A DNA stretch of 64,000 nucleotides, taken from assembly GCA_949710005.1 (NCBI GenBank), contig OX453276.1, forward strand, positions 24,067,349-24,131,348. The letters are read 5' to 3'. Below the pieces are notes generated by a model, which was not told the origin of the DNA, made no database searches, and worked only from the letters and a program-made list of their open reading frames with translations. Each line of letters begins with the position of its first letter. Within the stretch, counting starts at the first letter, position 1. Source of the stretch: Ricordea florida. Taxonomy: Eukaryota; Cnidaria; Anthozoa; Corallimorpharia; Ricordeidae. Below, piece by piece: positions 17,613 through 26,374 of this stretch. The translations under genes and the position numbers were made by a program.

Positions 17613-18041
17613 TTATTCCATTCCTAAAGATTTTGGAGTTGCAGAAAATGGTATCTTTTTTGGTTGCGGTAATTGCGGAACTTGGGATAAATCAGCTATC
17701 CTATTAGAATATTCAGTCCGAGCTTTTTCCTTATATCTCATAAAAAGATCAAATGCAGTAAACCCCAATCCAATAACGGATAAAACAGTAGTAAAAGATA
17801 ACTCTGGTAGCCACGATTTCGCTTCACTATATGTATTTTCATTTGGCTCTTCTTCCTGTTTTATTTTTTCCTCTCTTTTCATCTCCCTGGCTAATGCTTC
17901 TTTTGCTTTTTTATTATATTCAGCTAATTTCTTTCCAGCAGCGACTTTTTTGGGATCCTTCTCCCTCTTTTTAGTATCTTTATTTTCGGGTTTGGGATCT
18001 GCAGTAATCTGCTCAACACCATCTGCTATTTCTTCTGACAT
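17613..18041 (-). CDS. Lysine-rich protein with one membrane segment
   Basis: 142 residues. A strongly basic/acidic N-terminal half (K-K-R-E-K-D-P-K-K-V-A-A-G-K-K-L) is followed by one hydrophobic segment near 90-108 (F-T-T-V-L-S-V-I-G-L-G-F-T-A-F-D-L-F) and a proline-rich C-terminus. No family recognised; probably a virion or membrane-associated protein by context. Upstream GATCTAAAAACTT fits the TYTAAA box series. Confidence 0.68.
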   Translation of the reverse strand: MSEEIADGVEQITADPKPENKDTKKREKDPKKVAAGKKLAEYNKKAKEALAREMKREEKIKQEEEPNENTYSEAKSWLPELSFTTVLSVIGLGFTAFDLFMRYKEKARTEYSNRIADLSQVPQLPQPKKIPFSATPKSLGME

Positions 18042-18078
18042 TGTTATTTAGATGCTACAAATAAGTTTTTAGATCTGT

Positions 18079-18627
18079 TTAATATACTGTATCAACACCT
18101 TCAGTAGATTGCTTAGTTTCCTGATCAGTTGCGCCACCACTAACTGGTTCTTCTCTTGAAAATTGTTGATTTTTGTTGAATTTAACGTGTTTAGCTACTT
18201 GAAATAACCCGCTAGCAAGTGCTGCCAATCTTCCTGCTTTCAATGCCAAGAGCCCAACAATGTTTGTTAATTCACGATTTACCAAATCGTCATTCTTCAA
18301 ATCATTGCAAAGAGATTCTATATCATCAACCGGAACTAAATATGAAATAAGTTTGGAAACTAATTGCAAGGATGAATCTACTAATCCCCCATTAATTTTC
18401 TTACCCATTACCGCCTGATAACGATTAAAATACTTTTCAACATCTTTTGCAGATAATTTCTTTATATCACCCAGGCTCATTTCTGCTCCCAAATATTCCT
18501 TTGTTGTCCCCAAGGCGGCGAGAATTGCGAGAGATTCTTGTTTGATTTCAAGATCATCATTATCTTTTACCGTTTCTCCATTAGGTTGGTTAGTATTTTC
18601 TTTAATATAATCTTCTACGTTTGCCAT
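18079..18627 (-). CDS. Uncharacterised 182-residue protein next to the ATPase
   Basis: The ATG at 18627 lies five bases after the ATPase stop (18633); an upstream extension has no ATG and overlaps the ATPase. Mostly helical with a polar N-terminus, a leucine/alanine-rich middle (S-L-A-I-L-A-A-L-G-T-T) and a hydrophobic patch near 130-150 (I-V-G-L-L-A-L-K-A-G-R-L-A-A-L-A-S-G-L). No family recognised. Spacing implies translation from the ATPase transcript. Confidence 0.68.
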   Translation of the reverse strand: MANVEDYIKENTNQPNGETVKDNDDLEIKQESLAILAALGTTKEYLGAEMSLGDIKKLSAKDVEKYFNRYQAVMGKKINGGLVDSSLQLVSKLISYLVPVDDIESLCNDLKNDDLVNRELTNIVGLLALKAGRLAALASGLFQVAKHVKFNKNQQFSREEPVSGGATDQETKQSTEGVDTVY

Positions 18628-18632
18628 ATTTG

Positions 18633-19259
18633 TTAAATCACTTCGGGAATCTCTAAATAGCAATTAAATGGGTAACGCAAAGATAAACATAACCTAGAAT
18701 ATTTTTCTGTTTTCAGGAGTTGTACAAACTTTTTCCCTAATTCATAATCCATATCTCCTCCGTAATCTTCAAAAAACATTTTCATGCCTTTCTGGGAAGG
18801 ATTATGAAAAGTAACAACGCAGGCCACATTTTCTCGGAATGGTTTTGCTATTGAAGTTAATTGCTGAGTTAGAACCCAAACTGATAAACCATGATGCCTT
18901 CCGGAGAATGCTAAATCTATAAATTTATTTGATCTTTTCTTCAGATCGTTTGAAACGGCGCAATCATCCAAAATTATTAAAGTATTTGTTCCGGTGAATA
19001 AAGTTTGGCAATCAGTTAATAACTCATTAATCTCCTCTACGTTACTTGCATCTGGAGATAATACATAGAAATGTTTATCCTTATTAGCAAAATTATGATA
19101 AGTTTTATTTTTAGAATAAGTCGGACAAATTAAAACAATATATTCAAAAACTTTTCGGAAAGGACCGCGGAGCTGTTCAATTAAGTACTTTGTTTTTCCG
19201 CAATTTGTCGGTCCAGTTATAATACAATGAAATGGGATTTTATCTCGCAAATCTTCCAT
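18633..19259 (-). CDS. FtsK/HerA-type (A32-like) genome-packaging ATPase
   Basis: 208 residues. It would hydrolyse ATP to drive DNA into capsids. Walker A G-P-T-N-C-G-K-T at residues 16-23; Walker B T-L-I-I-L-D-D-C at 93-100 with two consecutive aspartates; a downstream L-T-Q-Q at 130-133 that fits the conserved glutamine of this superfamily. Length is normal for the Polinton/poxvirus A32 group. The capsid gene is immediately upstream, 51 bp away, as usual for a virion module. Upstream gene-sense AATTTAAAAAACATTTAG supplies the TYTAAA-type box. Confidence 0.92.
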   Translation of the reverse strand: MEDLRDKIPFHCIITGPTNCGKTKYLIEQLRGPFRKVFEYIVLICPTYSKNKTYHNFANKDKHFYVLSPDASNVEEINELLTDCQTLFTGTNTLIILDDCAVSNDLKKRSNKFIDLAFSGRHHGLSVWVLTQQLTSIAKPFRENVACVVTFHNPSQKGMKMFFEDYGGDMDYELGKKFVQLLKTEKYSRLCLSLRYPFNCYLEIPEVI

Positions 19260-19310
19260 GATTTTTGTATCATAACTAAATGTTTTTTAAATTTAGGTTC
19301 TTCCCTCTGG

Positions 19311-20552
19311 TCAGTACTTAATTGATCTCAAACTTGAATTCATAATCTCCAACATTGCGTCAGCCACGACAAACATATAACAAGTTATGGTTCCAGTTCC
19401 GCCTTGTTTCCTTTTAATTTCTATTTTTACACCATCATGAGTATTATTTAGAGCAAGTCCTCCTCCATGAATTCCATTATCTGGATGAGTTCTAGTATCT
19501 ACCCAAAGAGCAAACTTATCCGCGTAAAATTCTTTTTCTTTCAAAGAAATTTGCAAACCATCATCCCGACGAAATCTTTTCTTCACGGATTCCCAAAGAT
19601 CGGACGGAATCATTCCCCTAGAGTATATTCTATTTGGAACGCCATCAACATCAATTTCAACGGAAGATATGCCCGGATTATAAAAATTTTCAGAATCCCT
19701 TGCTCCTGCAGCTTGAGGCGCTAAAAACAAAAACAATATCCCCGTCATTGATCTTCTCGGTAAATTAATATGCTGATTAATAACACCATCTCCGCCAATG
19801 GAAAACGTAAAAGTTTTGTGCAAGGTAATATTTTCATAAAAGAATCCTTTGCCGGCTTGATAAGCTGCTTGGGCCTCACGAGCTAAGTATTCGCTTGAAA
19901 TTGAGGAATATTCTAACTCTAAGTTTTTGATTGAATACGATGGTGCTTTGGTTGTATCAGAATAAATAAGAATATTGGCGATCGGGGCAAGAGTAATCTC
20001 AAATATAAGATGATTTTCCAACGCTTTCGGATAAAAAACGCCGTGATCGTTTAGAATAGGATGATTTATCGGTATTCTATACTTTGTTCCATGAACATTG
20101 GCGAGAGTAACTTCCTTTACGTCTTGTGTTTTTTTATCTCCCGCTTTTGTTCTAAGTTTTCTCATATTTTCGGAAGAAATACCTTGTTTTAATCTATCTT
20201 CTCGCTCTTCTTCGGTTAAGAATAAATCATTATAGGTTTGAAATAAATCATATCTTTGAGTATCTTGCAATGTTTCTCCCCCAAAAAGAACTTTCATTCT
20301 TGATACAAGATTGCGCCCTAAATTATTCACAACTGTATTATTAGCATGTCCCTCAACATCCAAATCAAATAAAAGAGAGACACTTCCGGGCACAACCACT
20401 AAATTCTCGGCGAGTTTTGGAATATTTATATATAATGTTTCTCCGGGGCTGGCAGAGGATGGATTTAGAGTAATTCTATTCAGGGTTGATTCTGCTTTCA
20501 AGCCAAAGGGTTCTTTGGGAATTCTATTTGGATTAATTTTTTCAGACGTCAT
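19311..20552 (-). CDS. Major capsid protein, double jelly-roll type
   Basis: 413 residues, beta-rich, no signal peptide. It matches the conserved capsid protein of cnidarian Polinton/adintovirus elements by its order of blocks: V-V-P-G-S-V-S-L-L-F-D-L near 53, N-N-L-G-R-N-L-V-S-R-M-K-V near 75, R-Y-D-L-F-Q-T-Y-N-D-L-F-L near 100, H-P-I-L-N-D-H-G-V-F-Y-P-K near 163, P-R-R-S-M-T-G-I-L-F-L-F near 265. Such proteins form the pseudo-hexagonal trimeric capsomers of icosahedral virions. Identification is from family memory; the two jelly-rolls are inferred, not seen. A strong shared upstream box (AAGTATCTTATAAATT) lies 7 bases before the ATG. Confidence 0.85.
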   Translation of the reverse strand: MTSEKINPNRIPKEPFGLKAESTLNRITLNPSSASPGETLYINIPKLAENLVVVPGSVSLLFDLDVEGHANNTVVNNLGRNLVSRMKVLFGGETLQDTQRYDLFQTYNDLFLTEEEREDRLKQGISSENMRKLRTKAGDKKTQDVKEVTLANVHGTKYRIPINHPILNDHGVFYPKALENHLIFEITLAPIANILIYSDTTKAPSYSIKNLELEYSSISSEYLAREAQAAYQAGKGFFYENITLHKTFTFSIGGDGVINQHINLPRRSMTGILFLFLAPQAAGARDSENFYNPGISSVEIDVDGVPNRIYSRGMIPSDLWESVKKRFRRDDGLQISLKEKEFYADKFALWVDTRTHPDNGIHGGGLALNNTHDGVKIEIKRKQGGTGTITCYMFVVADAMLEIMNSSLRSIKY

Positions 20553-20595
20553 TGTAAATTTATAAGATACTTTGGTTAACCTTTAAACCTTTTCT
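20553..20595 (-). promoter_or_regulatory. Capsid gene promoter candidate
   Basis: Gene-sense GGTTTAAAGGTTAACC, a near-palindrome with the TYTAAA core, then AAGTATCTTATAAATT ending 7 bases before the ATG. The second word is repeated exactly before the small gene at 20762. Confidence 0.6.
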
Positions 20596-20762
20596 AACTT
20601 GGAAATATGTTTTAATAAACCTTCTCTCGCCTCAGGAATTAAAATCATAATATTAAAAATTTGATCGCCGTCTTCCATATATAGAATTTTTTTCCTAATA
20701 ATTTTTTTCATAATGTTGATTTGGTATTCGGTAAATTTTATTTCTTCTTCCTCCTCAACCAT
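20583..20762 (-). CDS. Small acidic/basic protein, 59 residues
   Basis: A complete short frame from ATG 20762 to TAA 20583: M-V-E-E-E-E-E-I-K-F-T-E-Y, then a basic helix M-K-K-I-I-R-K-K-I and a C-terminal L-L-K-H-I-S-K-L-E-K-V. No family recognised. Support comes from the 16-base AAGTATCTTATAAATT box immediately upstream, identical to that of the capsid gene, and from its fit between the capsid and integrase genes. Its 3' end overlaps the capsid promoter candidate. Confidence 0.6.
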   Translation of the reverse strand: MVEEEEEIKFTEYQINIMKKIIRKKILYMEDGDQIFNIMILIPEAREGLLKHISKLEKV

Positions 20763-20793
20763 TTCAATTTATAAGATACTTGTTTATTTTTAA
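20763..20793. promoter_or_regulatory. Bidirectional promoter interval
   Basis: 31 bp between the ATG of the 59-residue gene (minus) and the ATG of the integrase (plus). Minus sense carries AAGTATCTTATAAATT; plus sense ends in TTTATTTTTAAATG. Confidence 0.5.
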
Positions 20794-21771
20794 ATGAAGA
20801 CAAAAATATATTATTCGGCTGAAGGGTATTGGAAAGGATATTCTGCAATTCCTAAATTGGCAGAGAAAGCGAAAGTAAGTGAAAATGAAGCAAAACAATG
20901 GTTGCAAAAACAAGCAATATGGCAAATCTATCTACCCGCGCCTAAATATATACCTAGACCACACTGGACTGTGGATAAACCCAATCAGATTCACCAAGCA
21001 GATTTATTATTTTTACCTCATGATAAAGTCGGAAGAAAAGCATATAAATATGCGTTAGTTGTGGTTGATATCGCCTCGAGATATAAAGATGCTGAAGCAT
21101 TAACTTCAAAAGAAAGTCGAGAGATATCAGAAGCTTTTAAGAAAATATATTCTAGAAGATTGAAATACCCAAAAACATTAATGGTTGATCCAGGTAAAGA
21201 ATTTATGGGTGAGGTTAGTAAACTCATGAATTACCATAATGTGAGAATGCAAAGAAGTGAAGCTGGTAATCATAGAGCTCAAGCATTTGTGGAAAACGCA
21301 AATAGAATATTAGGAGAAAAATTATTTAGTCATCAATATGCGCAGGAAATGATTAGTGATGATCGATCGCGTGTATGGGTGAAAAGATTACCAGCTATTC
21401 TAAAAACTTTGAATAATACAAAAACGAGAATAACTGGTAAAGAGCCTGTTAAGGCTATAAAAATGAAAGAGGTTGATATTGAACCTAAAAATTATAAACG
21501 CGTGGTTGGGCTTGATGAGGTTAGATTGCCGCCTATTGTTAAAGTTAGATATTTATTATTTCCGGGTGAGCTTGAAGGTGGTGAAAAAAGGAGGGCTACA
21601 GATCCTATTTGGAGTATCAAAGTTTATGATATTTCTAAAAGCATGATTAAACCTAATCAACCAGTTTTATATTATTTAACTGATGGACCAAGGCGTGGTT
21701 TTGTGAGGGAAGAATTACAAGTTGTACCTTATGATACAGAACTTCCACCAGATTCAGTTTTGGTAAAATAA
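20794..21771 (+). CDS. Retroviral-type DDE integrase (Polinton c-integrase)
   Basis: 325 residues. It would join the element's ends to target DNA and make the short target duplication. Candidate catalytic residues are D70 (H-Q-A-D-L-L), D132 (M-V-D-P-G-K-E-F) and E167 (F-V-E-N-A-N-R), with D-to-E spacing of 35 as in the retroviral integrase superfamily. W-T-V-D-K-P-N-Q precedes the core. The C-terminal 90 residues look like a small beta-barrel (L-P-P-I-V-K-V-R-Y...R-R-G-F-V-R-E-E-L); no clear chromodomain. The last 43 bases overlap the 3' end of the polymerase gene, tail to tail. Confidence 0.93.
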   Translation: MKTKIYYSAEGYWKGYSAIPKLAEKAKVSENEAKQWLQKQAIWQIYLPAPKYIPRPHWTVDKPNQIHQADLLFLPHDKVGRKAYKYALVVVDIASRYKDAEALTSKESREISEAFKKIYSRRLKYPKTLMVDPGKEFMGEVSKLMNYHNVRMQRSEAGNHRAQAFVENANRILGEKLFSHQYAQEMISDDRSRVWVKRLPAILKTLNNTKTRITGKEPVKAIKMKEVDIEPKNYKRVVGLDEVRLPPIVKVRYLLFPGELEGGEKRRATDPIWSIKVYDISKSMIKPNQPVLYYLTDGPRRGFVREELQVVPYDTELPPDSVLVK

Positions 21772-24700
21772 TGACCATATGGTAAAGTATGTTTTCCATC
21801 TTTACAAATTATTCTCTTATCATCATCAGCAGATAGTGCAACTTTATTAACGGTTTCAGTATAAACAAAATGTTTGTAACTTCTTATTACTTGCATCTCC
21901 CTCATCTGCTTTGCTTTATTTTCTAAACAATCCTTGTAATCATCAAATCTTATACTATTTTCTACAACAGATTTTTTAATTCCTTTATCCTTTTTTACCT
22001 CTTTGCCGTCATCCATCCTGAAAGCATATAGCTTAGCTCGTAGACCAACAAATTCGGTGATAATTCTACCACCAGCCTCATCTTTAAACTTACCAATTAC
22101 TTTTTTGTTTTTATCAGTCCAAATACCTGATTGATGGTTATCAGGAAAATTAGAAGTGTCAAACCTTTCCATCACATCTGGGGCAATATCCTTATAAAAA
22201 TCCTCAGTTTCTATATCATATACAAGACTATCTGTATCTGTCATAAGTAATTTGGCTTTTTCACCATATTTTGGTTTAATATAATTATAATGAAAGTCAT
22301 ACATCATTGACTTGCTTATATCTAAAATACACATTCCCAAGTAAATGGGTTTGTTGTATTTTATATTCGTTTTATTCATATGAATAGCCATAAGATTTTC
22401 AGAAAAAATAGTACGGCGATTATAGTTAGCTTTTGATATTAATTTTCTTGCTTCTTTCTCATTAGTAACCAATCTTATATCAACCCTTTTTCTAAGATTT
22501 TCCATTGTTTTCCCAAATACAGAGTTGTTCATTAGTTTGAAGAAATCTTTTTCAAAATCATTCTTTGCTTTTGCCCTTTTTTCGGTATTCAAATCTATGT
22601 AAGATTTCAACCATGCTGATTCTTCAAATTTAATTCCTCTATGAACCTTTGTTACTTCTAATCCTAGGCTTTCATATTTTTTTAGTGTTTCATGATGAAC
22701 AACATAATTTTTCTTATTATTTAGATTTGGTATTAATTTCTCTACCCTATTAACCTTAATTCTTTCCGGGGCAAGCGGGTAGTCACTATGCAAATCATGA
22801 AGATGTTGTGGATATTTTAAATCAACCTCTACTATACATGGAATATTTCTCCAATTTGTTTTCTCATTTTCGCTCATCCATTTTAAACCATGAGTTGGTA
22901 ATGCTTCGCTCATTGCCCCGCCATATAAGTTGTTCGCATCTAGATATTCTATATAATTTGCCACCATTTTTGGATCATATTCTTTCATGTATTTGTTATT
23001 AGCTTTAGCATATCTGTTTGATATCTGGGATATGCCCCCTCTAACACCTTTCTCAATCATAATTAGCATATCAATGTCATTTATCATCTCCAATTGAACC
23101 TTAGTTTTTTTCAACATAGCATCCCAAGCCAGACCTGGCGCCGTATAATACCAAGCAGGATCTAATCTATAGGTATTTTGACAAACATCTCTAAAGTTTT
23201 CAAAAACATCAGCCAATAATAACACATCAGACTTGAGATATAGATTAAGGTAATCTCGCATTGTTTTCATATTAAAAGTTTTCCATACCTTTTTTGCGTG
23301 CGTATAATCTTCTTCTGAAATATCTTTTTCACTAAGTTTTGAGTAAAACACCTCCTTTTGGGGAAGTTGGGTTTCATTTAATTTATCAAAATCATCAAGA
23401 TAATCATATGGGAAAACCCCCTTTCTCAATAATAACTTTAATTCTTCACCTTCAAAATACTTTTTAATTTCACGCAGGTTTTTATCTGTTGGATCAAGGC
23501 ATCTCCCTTTTATTTCACCTTTACAAACACCACACTTTCCGCATTTAGTAAGATTACCGGACAAATTATCAAGGCTGGATGGCATAAATTTTAATGAATC
23601 TATGAACCTGATATCCCTGATAACATCTTTCATCTCACCGCTTTTTTTATCTTTAAAGGCATCAACCACAATCTCCTTTGAGAAAGAAATATACTTTTCC
23701 TCATTATTAGGTATGAGTTTTATTTTACCTTCTGTTTTTGCAAGATTATTAATAAATAGATGAGAATCATACCCTGAAAGATTGTGAATTATGACAGGGA
23801 AGAATTTTGGTATCTTATAATTTAAATTGCAATCTTTGTGTGCTGCACCTCTATACTTTCCTGTAAGGTGACAATGATCTATTACCTTATCTTTACCCAA
23901 TTCTTTATCACAGATATGGCAGTTTGTAGCATTTTCATAATCTATTTTTTCATCTTCAGTCATATTCTTCTTATTAAACTTTTTGAATCTTTTTACATTA
24001 TAACTTATGCAATCCTTGTAAATTTTCCTAAATTCTTCTTCAATATATTCCACAAATTTCTGCGCCACATCATCTTCTGGAGATTTAGCAGTATATCTAA
24101 AAAATCTGGATTTGCATATTTTTTCATTAAAACTCTTAATATAGCAACCGAACGCAACCGGTTTGTGCTGCTGATATTTATTAGTGTAACTTTTGCTTTT
24201 ATCAAGCCAACCCGTTTGTTTTATTTGTTTCAAAATACACTCAAAGTCCGCATAGGCCACAAAAGGTATCTTCATTTTTTTAACAAAATTTCTAAAAGAA
24301 AGAAAACATGGGCTGCCATCTTCATTTTTTAGCATATCAATCCTTACTTCATTGTACAAAAAACAATATCCTTCGTGCTTTTCTAATGATCTTTTTAAGT
24401 AAAAAGGATTCAAACAATTATCACAAAAGTACAACTTACATTTACGTTTAGTAAATTGTCTTCGTACAAGTGCACTAATATTCTTTATTAAAACAAAGTG
24501 TTTTTTCGGTTCTTCATCTTCATCTTCAGTTTCTTCTGTTAATAAAAGTAATCTGATCAATTTAAATCCTCGTTTCCCACTTCTTTTTATGGGATATACC
24601 CCTATTTTCTCATCATATCCATATATAGCAATATCATAATCATTTTGGTTTTCAAAATTAACAATATCTTGAATTGTGCTTGGGAAATTAATTCCATTCC

Positions 24701-25940
24701 AATTAAAATTCTTTGATTGTTCTATCAATTCTTTAGTTATTCTTTGTGGATTTTTATCGGTTGGATAAACTGCTCGTGATACACACCACTTGAAACATTC
24801 ATTATCATAATTCTTAGGGTTAATAATAGCATTCCTGTTTAACAATTCTTTTGGTAATGGAATATAAGATCCACCTAAAAGTGGAACAAAACGATCTATG
24901 AAAATGTCAAAGAATAGTACACGTTCGAATTCCCAACCAGATCCATTATATTTAAAATTTTCAAATAATACAAGTTGTTGATTTGTTAATCTATCAAATA
25001 ATTCTGATAAATCTGTTGCCTCGAGAACAATTTCTGATTTTTCAGAAGGAAAATTCGGATCACAGTATTCATATATATCATCTATATCATCAAATAATTT
25101 CTTTTTGAATCTGCATGAAAATATAAATTTGGTCTTCAATGATTTTTTTGATTCAACTCTCTTTCTAAGTAAATCCATAACTTTTGGTTTTATTTTATGT
25201 AAGAATGTCTTCTCATCATTCCTTTTATTTCCTTCAATCCTATAGCTTATATAATTACCATTAATGGCTGATTCATATTCCCTTGGTGTAAAATCTTCCA
25301 CATTCTCATTTCTTTTTGTTTTTGGTTTTGCTCCCTCCTTCTCATAATCTCTTTTTGGCGGTTTTATTTCTTTGAGCTTATTTACTTTTTTGTATCTTTC
25401 TATGAATTTTTTAGCTAATTCTTCTGCTTTATTTTTTGCCTTTTTAGGAATATATGGTTTCACAAAATTCCAAAACTTGTTCAATACATTCCCCAAAAAA
25501 GGAGTTTGTTTTGTTTTTGGTTTGGGGGATGATTTAGATTTATTAATATTTATTCTTGGTTGATTTGGTGGGGGCGGACCCGGAGGGGTTCCCGGTCTAA
25601 TTATATCTGGTGAGCCTGGTGGTGTTCCAGGTATTGGTTGGGGAATAGTTAAAGGTGGTAAATTTGGTTGTCTTCTTATTCTAATTGGTGGCGGCTCATT
25701 ATTAGGAATTGGTAGAGGTAAATTTGGTTGATTTATTGGTCTCATTGGCATATTACGTAGCTCACCAACAATTCCAGCAATATTATCAACTATTTCTCGA
25801 ATATTATTATTTATTTCAGGTATATTAATCAACGCCCCAATAAGTTCTGCTTTATTAAACGCCGATCGTCCTCGAATATTATACCATCTAACTAAAGATT
25901 TTAGTTGCGGCACATTCAATCTTTGTAATTCTTGTTCCAT
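21729..25940 (-). CDS. Protein-primed family B DNA polymerase
   Basis: 1403 residues. N-terminus: SAP-like motif (about 5-40) encoded partly in the terminal repeat; proline-rich linker (about 65-140); basic region; then a long N-terminal part that may hold terminal-protein function. Exonuclease motifs: ExoI A-Y-A-D-F-E-C near 565, ExoII H-N-L-S-G-Y-D near 720, ExoIII Y-L-K-S-D-V near 903. A zinc/HNH-like C-H-I-C...I-D-H-C-H-L-T-G...H-K-D-C-N-L block near 671-705 lies between ExoI and ExoII. Polymerase motifs: A Y-L-D-A-N-N-L-Y-G near 1000, B K-L-M-N-N-S-V-F-G-K near 1140, C M-T-D-T-D-S near 1235. All key acidic residues are present. It would copy the linear genome from protein primers at the terminal repeats. 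Confidence 0.95.
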   Translation of the reverse strand: MEQELQRLNVPQLKSLVRWYNIRGRSAFNKAELIGALINIPEINNNIREIVDNIAGIVGELRNMPMRPINQPNLPLPIPNNEPPPIRIRRQPNLPPLTIPQPIPGTPPGSPDIIRPGTPPGPPPPNQPRININKSKSSPKPKTKQTPFLGNVLNKFWNFVKPYIPKKAKNKAEELAKKFIERYKKVNKLKEIKPPKRDYEKEGAKPKTKRNENVEDFTPREYESAINGNYISYRIEGNKRNDEKTFLHKIKPKVMDLLRKRVESKKSLKTKFIFSCRFKKKLFDDIDDIYEYCDPNFPSEKSEIVLEATDLSELFDRLTNQQLVLFENFKYNGSGWEFERVLFFDIFIDRFVPLLGGSYIPLPKELLNRNAIINPKNYDNECFKWCVSRAVYPTDKNPQRITKELIEQSKNFNWNGINFPSTIQDIVNFENQNDYDIAIYGYDEKIGVYPIKRSGKRGFKLIRLLLLTEETEDEDEEPKKHFVLIKNISALVRRQFTKRKCKLYFCDNCLNPFYLKRSLEKHEGYCFLYNEVRIDMLKNEDGSPCFLSFRNFVKKMKIPFVAYADFECILKQIKQTGWLDKSKSYTNKYQQHKPVAFGCYIKSFNEKICKSRFFRYTAKSPEDDVAQKFVEYIEEEFRKIYKDCISYNVKRFKKFNKKNMTEDEKIDYENATNCHICDKELGKDKVIDHCHLTGKYRGAAHKDCNLNYKIPKFFPVIIHNLSGYDSHLFINNLAKTEGKIKLIPNNEEKYISFSKEIVVDAFKDKKSGEMKDVIRDIRFIDSLKFMPSSLDNLSGNLTKCGKCGVCKGEIKGRCLDPTDKNLREIKKYFEGEELKLLLRKGVFPYDYLDDFDKLNETQLPQKEVFYSKLSEKDISEEDYTHAKKVWKTFNMKTMRDYLNLYLKSDVLLLADVFENFRDVCQNTYRLDPAWYYTAPGLAWDAMLKKTKVQLEMINDIDMLIMIEKGVRGGISQISNRYAKANNKYMKEYDPKMVANYIEYLDANNLYGGAMSEALPTHGLKWMSENEKTNWRNIPCIVEVDLKYPQHLHDLHSDYPLAPERIKVNRVEKLIPNLNNKKNYVVHHETLKKYESLGLEVTKVHRGIKFEESAWLKSYIDLNTEKRAKAKNDFEKDFFKLMNNSVFGKTMENLRKRVDIRLVTNEKEARKLISKANYNRRTIFSENLMAIHMNKTNIKYNKPIYLGMCILDISKSMMYDFHYNYIKPKYGEKAKLLMTDTDSLVYDIETEDFYKDIAPDVMERFDTSNFPDNHQSGIWTDKNKKVIGKFKDEAGGRIITEFVGLRAKLYAFRMDDGKEVKKDKGIKKSVVENSIRFDDYKDCLENKAKQMREMQVIRSYKHFVYTETVNKVALSADDDKRIICKDGKHTLPYGHYFTKTESGGSSVS

Positions 25941-26369
25941 TTTGTGTAATGATTCTTCTTTTTAAATAGGTATTTTATTTCTTTTGAAAATCATTTTTTT
26001 CGAAATGTGCCAGATCCTCCTCATCAAATTTTCTGGGTTTCGCATAGGCTTAATATCAGTTTCACAAAATGTGCCAGATCCCGGCCTAACAAATTTCATA
26101 TAGTTTTTGTGCCAGCTTTGTGTCGGTTTTGCAGTCGGCGGAAACCTGGCGTTTTTCATGGGCAGATTCGCCCTCCGCTCGCGCTGCTCGCTCCGCCTGT
26201 CGGCCCGGGATCCGAAAACTTGATAAAGACTTTGTGGAGACTTAGCATCGGCTTGGTGAAGGCTTGGCACCCCAATCGAAATGGAAAATGTGCTAGCATC
26301 ACACGTATTTTAAAATCGTAATGAAATCGAAATGGAAAAATGTGCCAGGATCCCCATATCATATCATCA
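25898..26369. repeat. Right terminal inverted repeat
   Basis: Reverse complement of 10539-11010 with one visible difference. It holds the promoter and the first 14 codons of the polymerase gene. Confidence 0.95.
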
Positions 26370-26374
26370 ACTTT
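26370..26374. repeat. Right target site duplication acttt
   Basis: Copy of the acttt at 10534-10538; the receptor sequence resumes here as actttccgtgac, matching the uninterrupted paralog at 7260. Confidence 0.9.

Larger units (their letters stand above)
10539..26369. mobile_element. Polinton/Maverick- or adintovirus-like endogenous element, complete
   Basis: A 15,831-bp element bounded by 472-bp inverted repeats that differ at one base by eye, starting TGATGATATG and ending CATATCATCA. It carries the hallmark set of the Polinton/adintovirus group: protein-primed PolB, retroviral-type DDE integrase, A32/FtsK-HerA packaging ATPase, major capsid protein and a candidate minor capsid protein, plus about ten other genes. 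All major frames are open, so insertion is probably recent. Base composition is strongly A-T rich with no sign of introns, unlike the host. It disrupts a GPCR coding exon. I saw no adenain-type cysteine protease, which many Polintons have. Whether it forms particles cannot be told from sequence. Confidence 0.95.
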
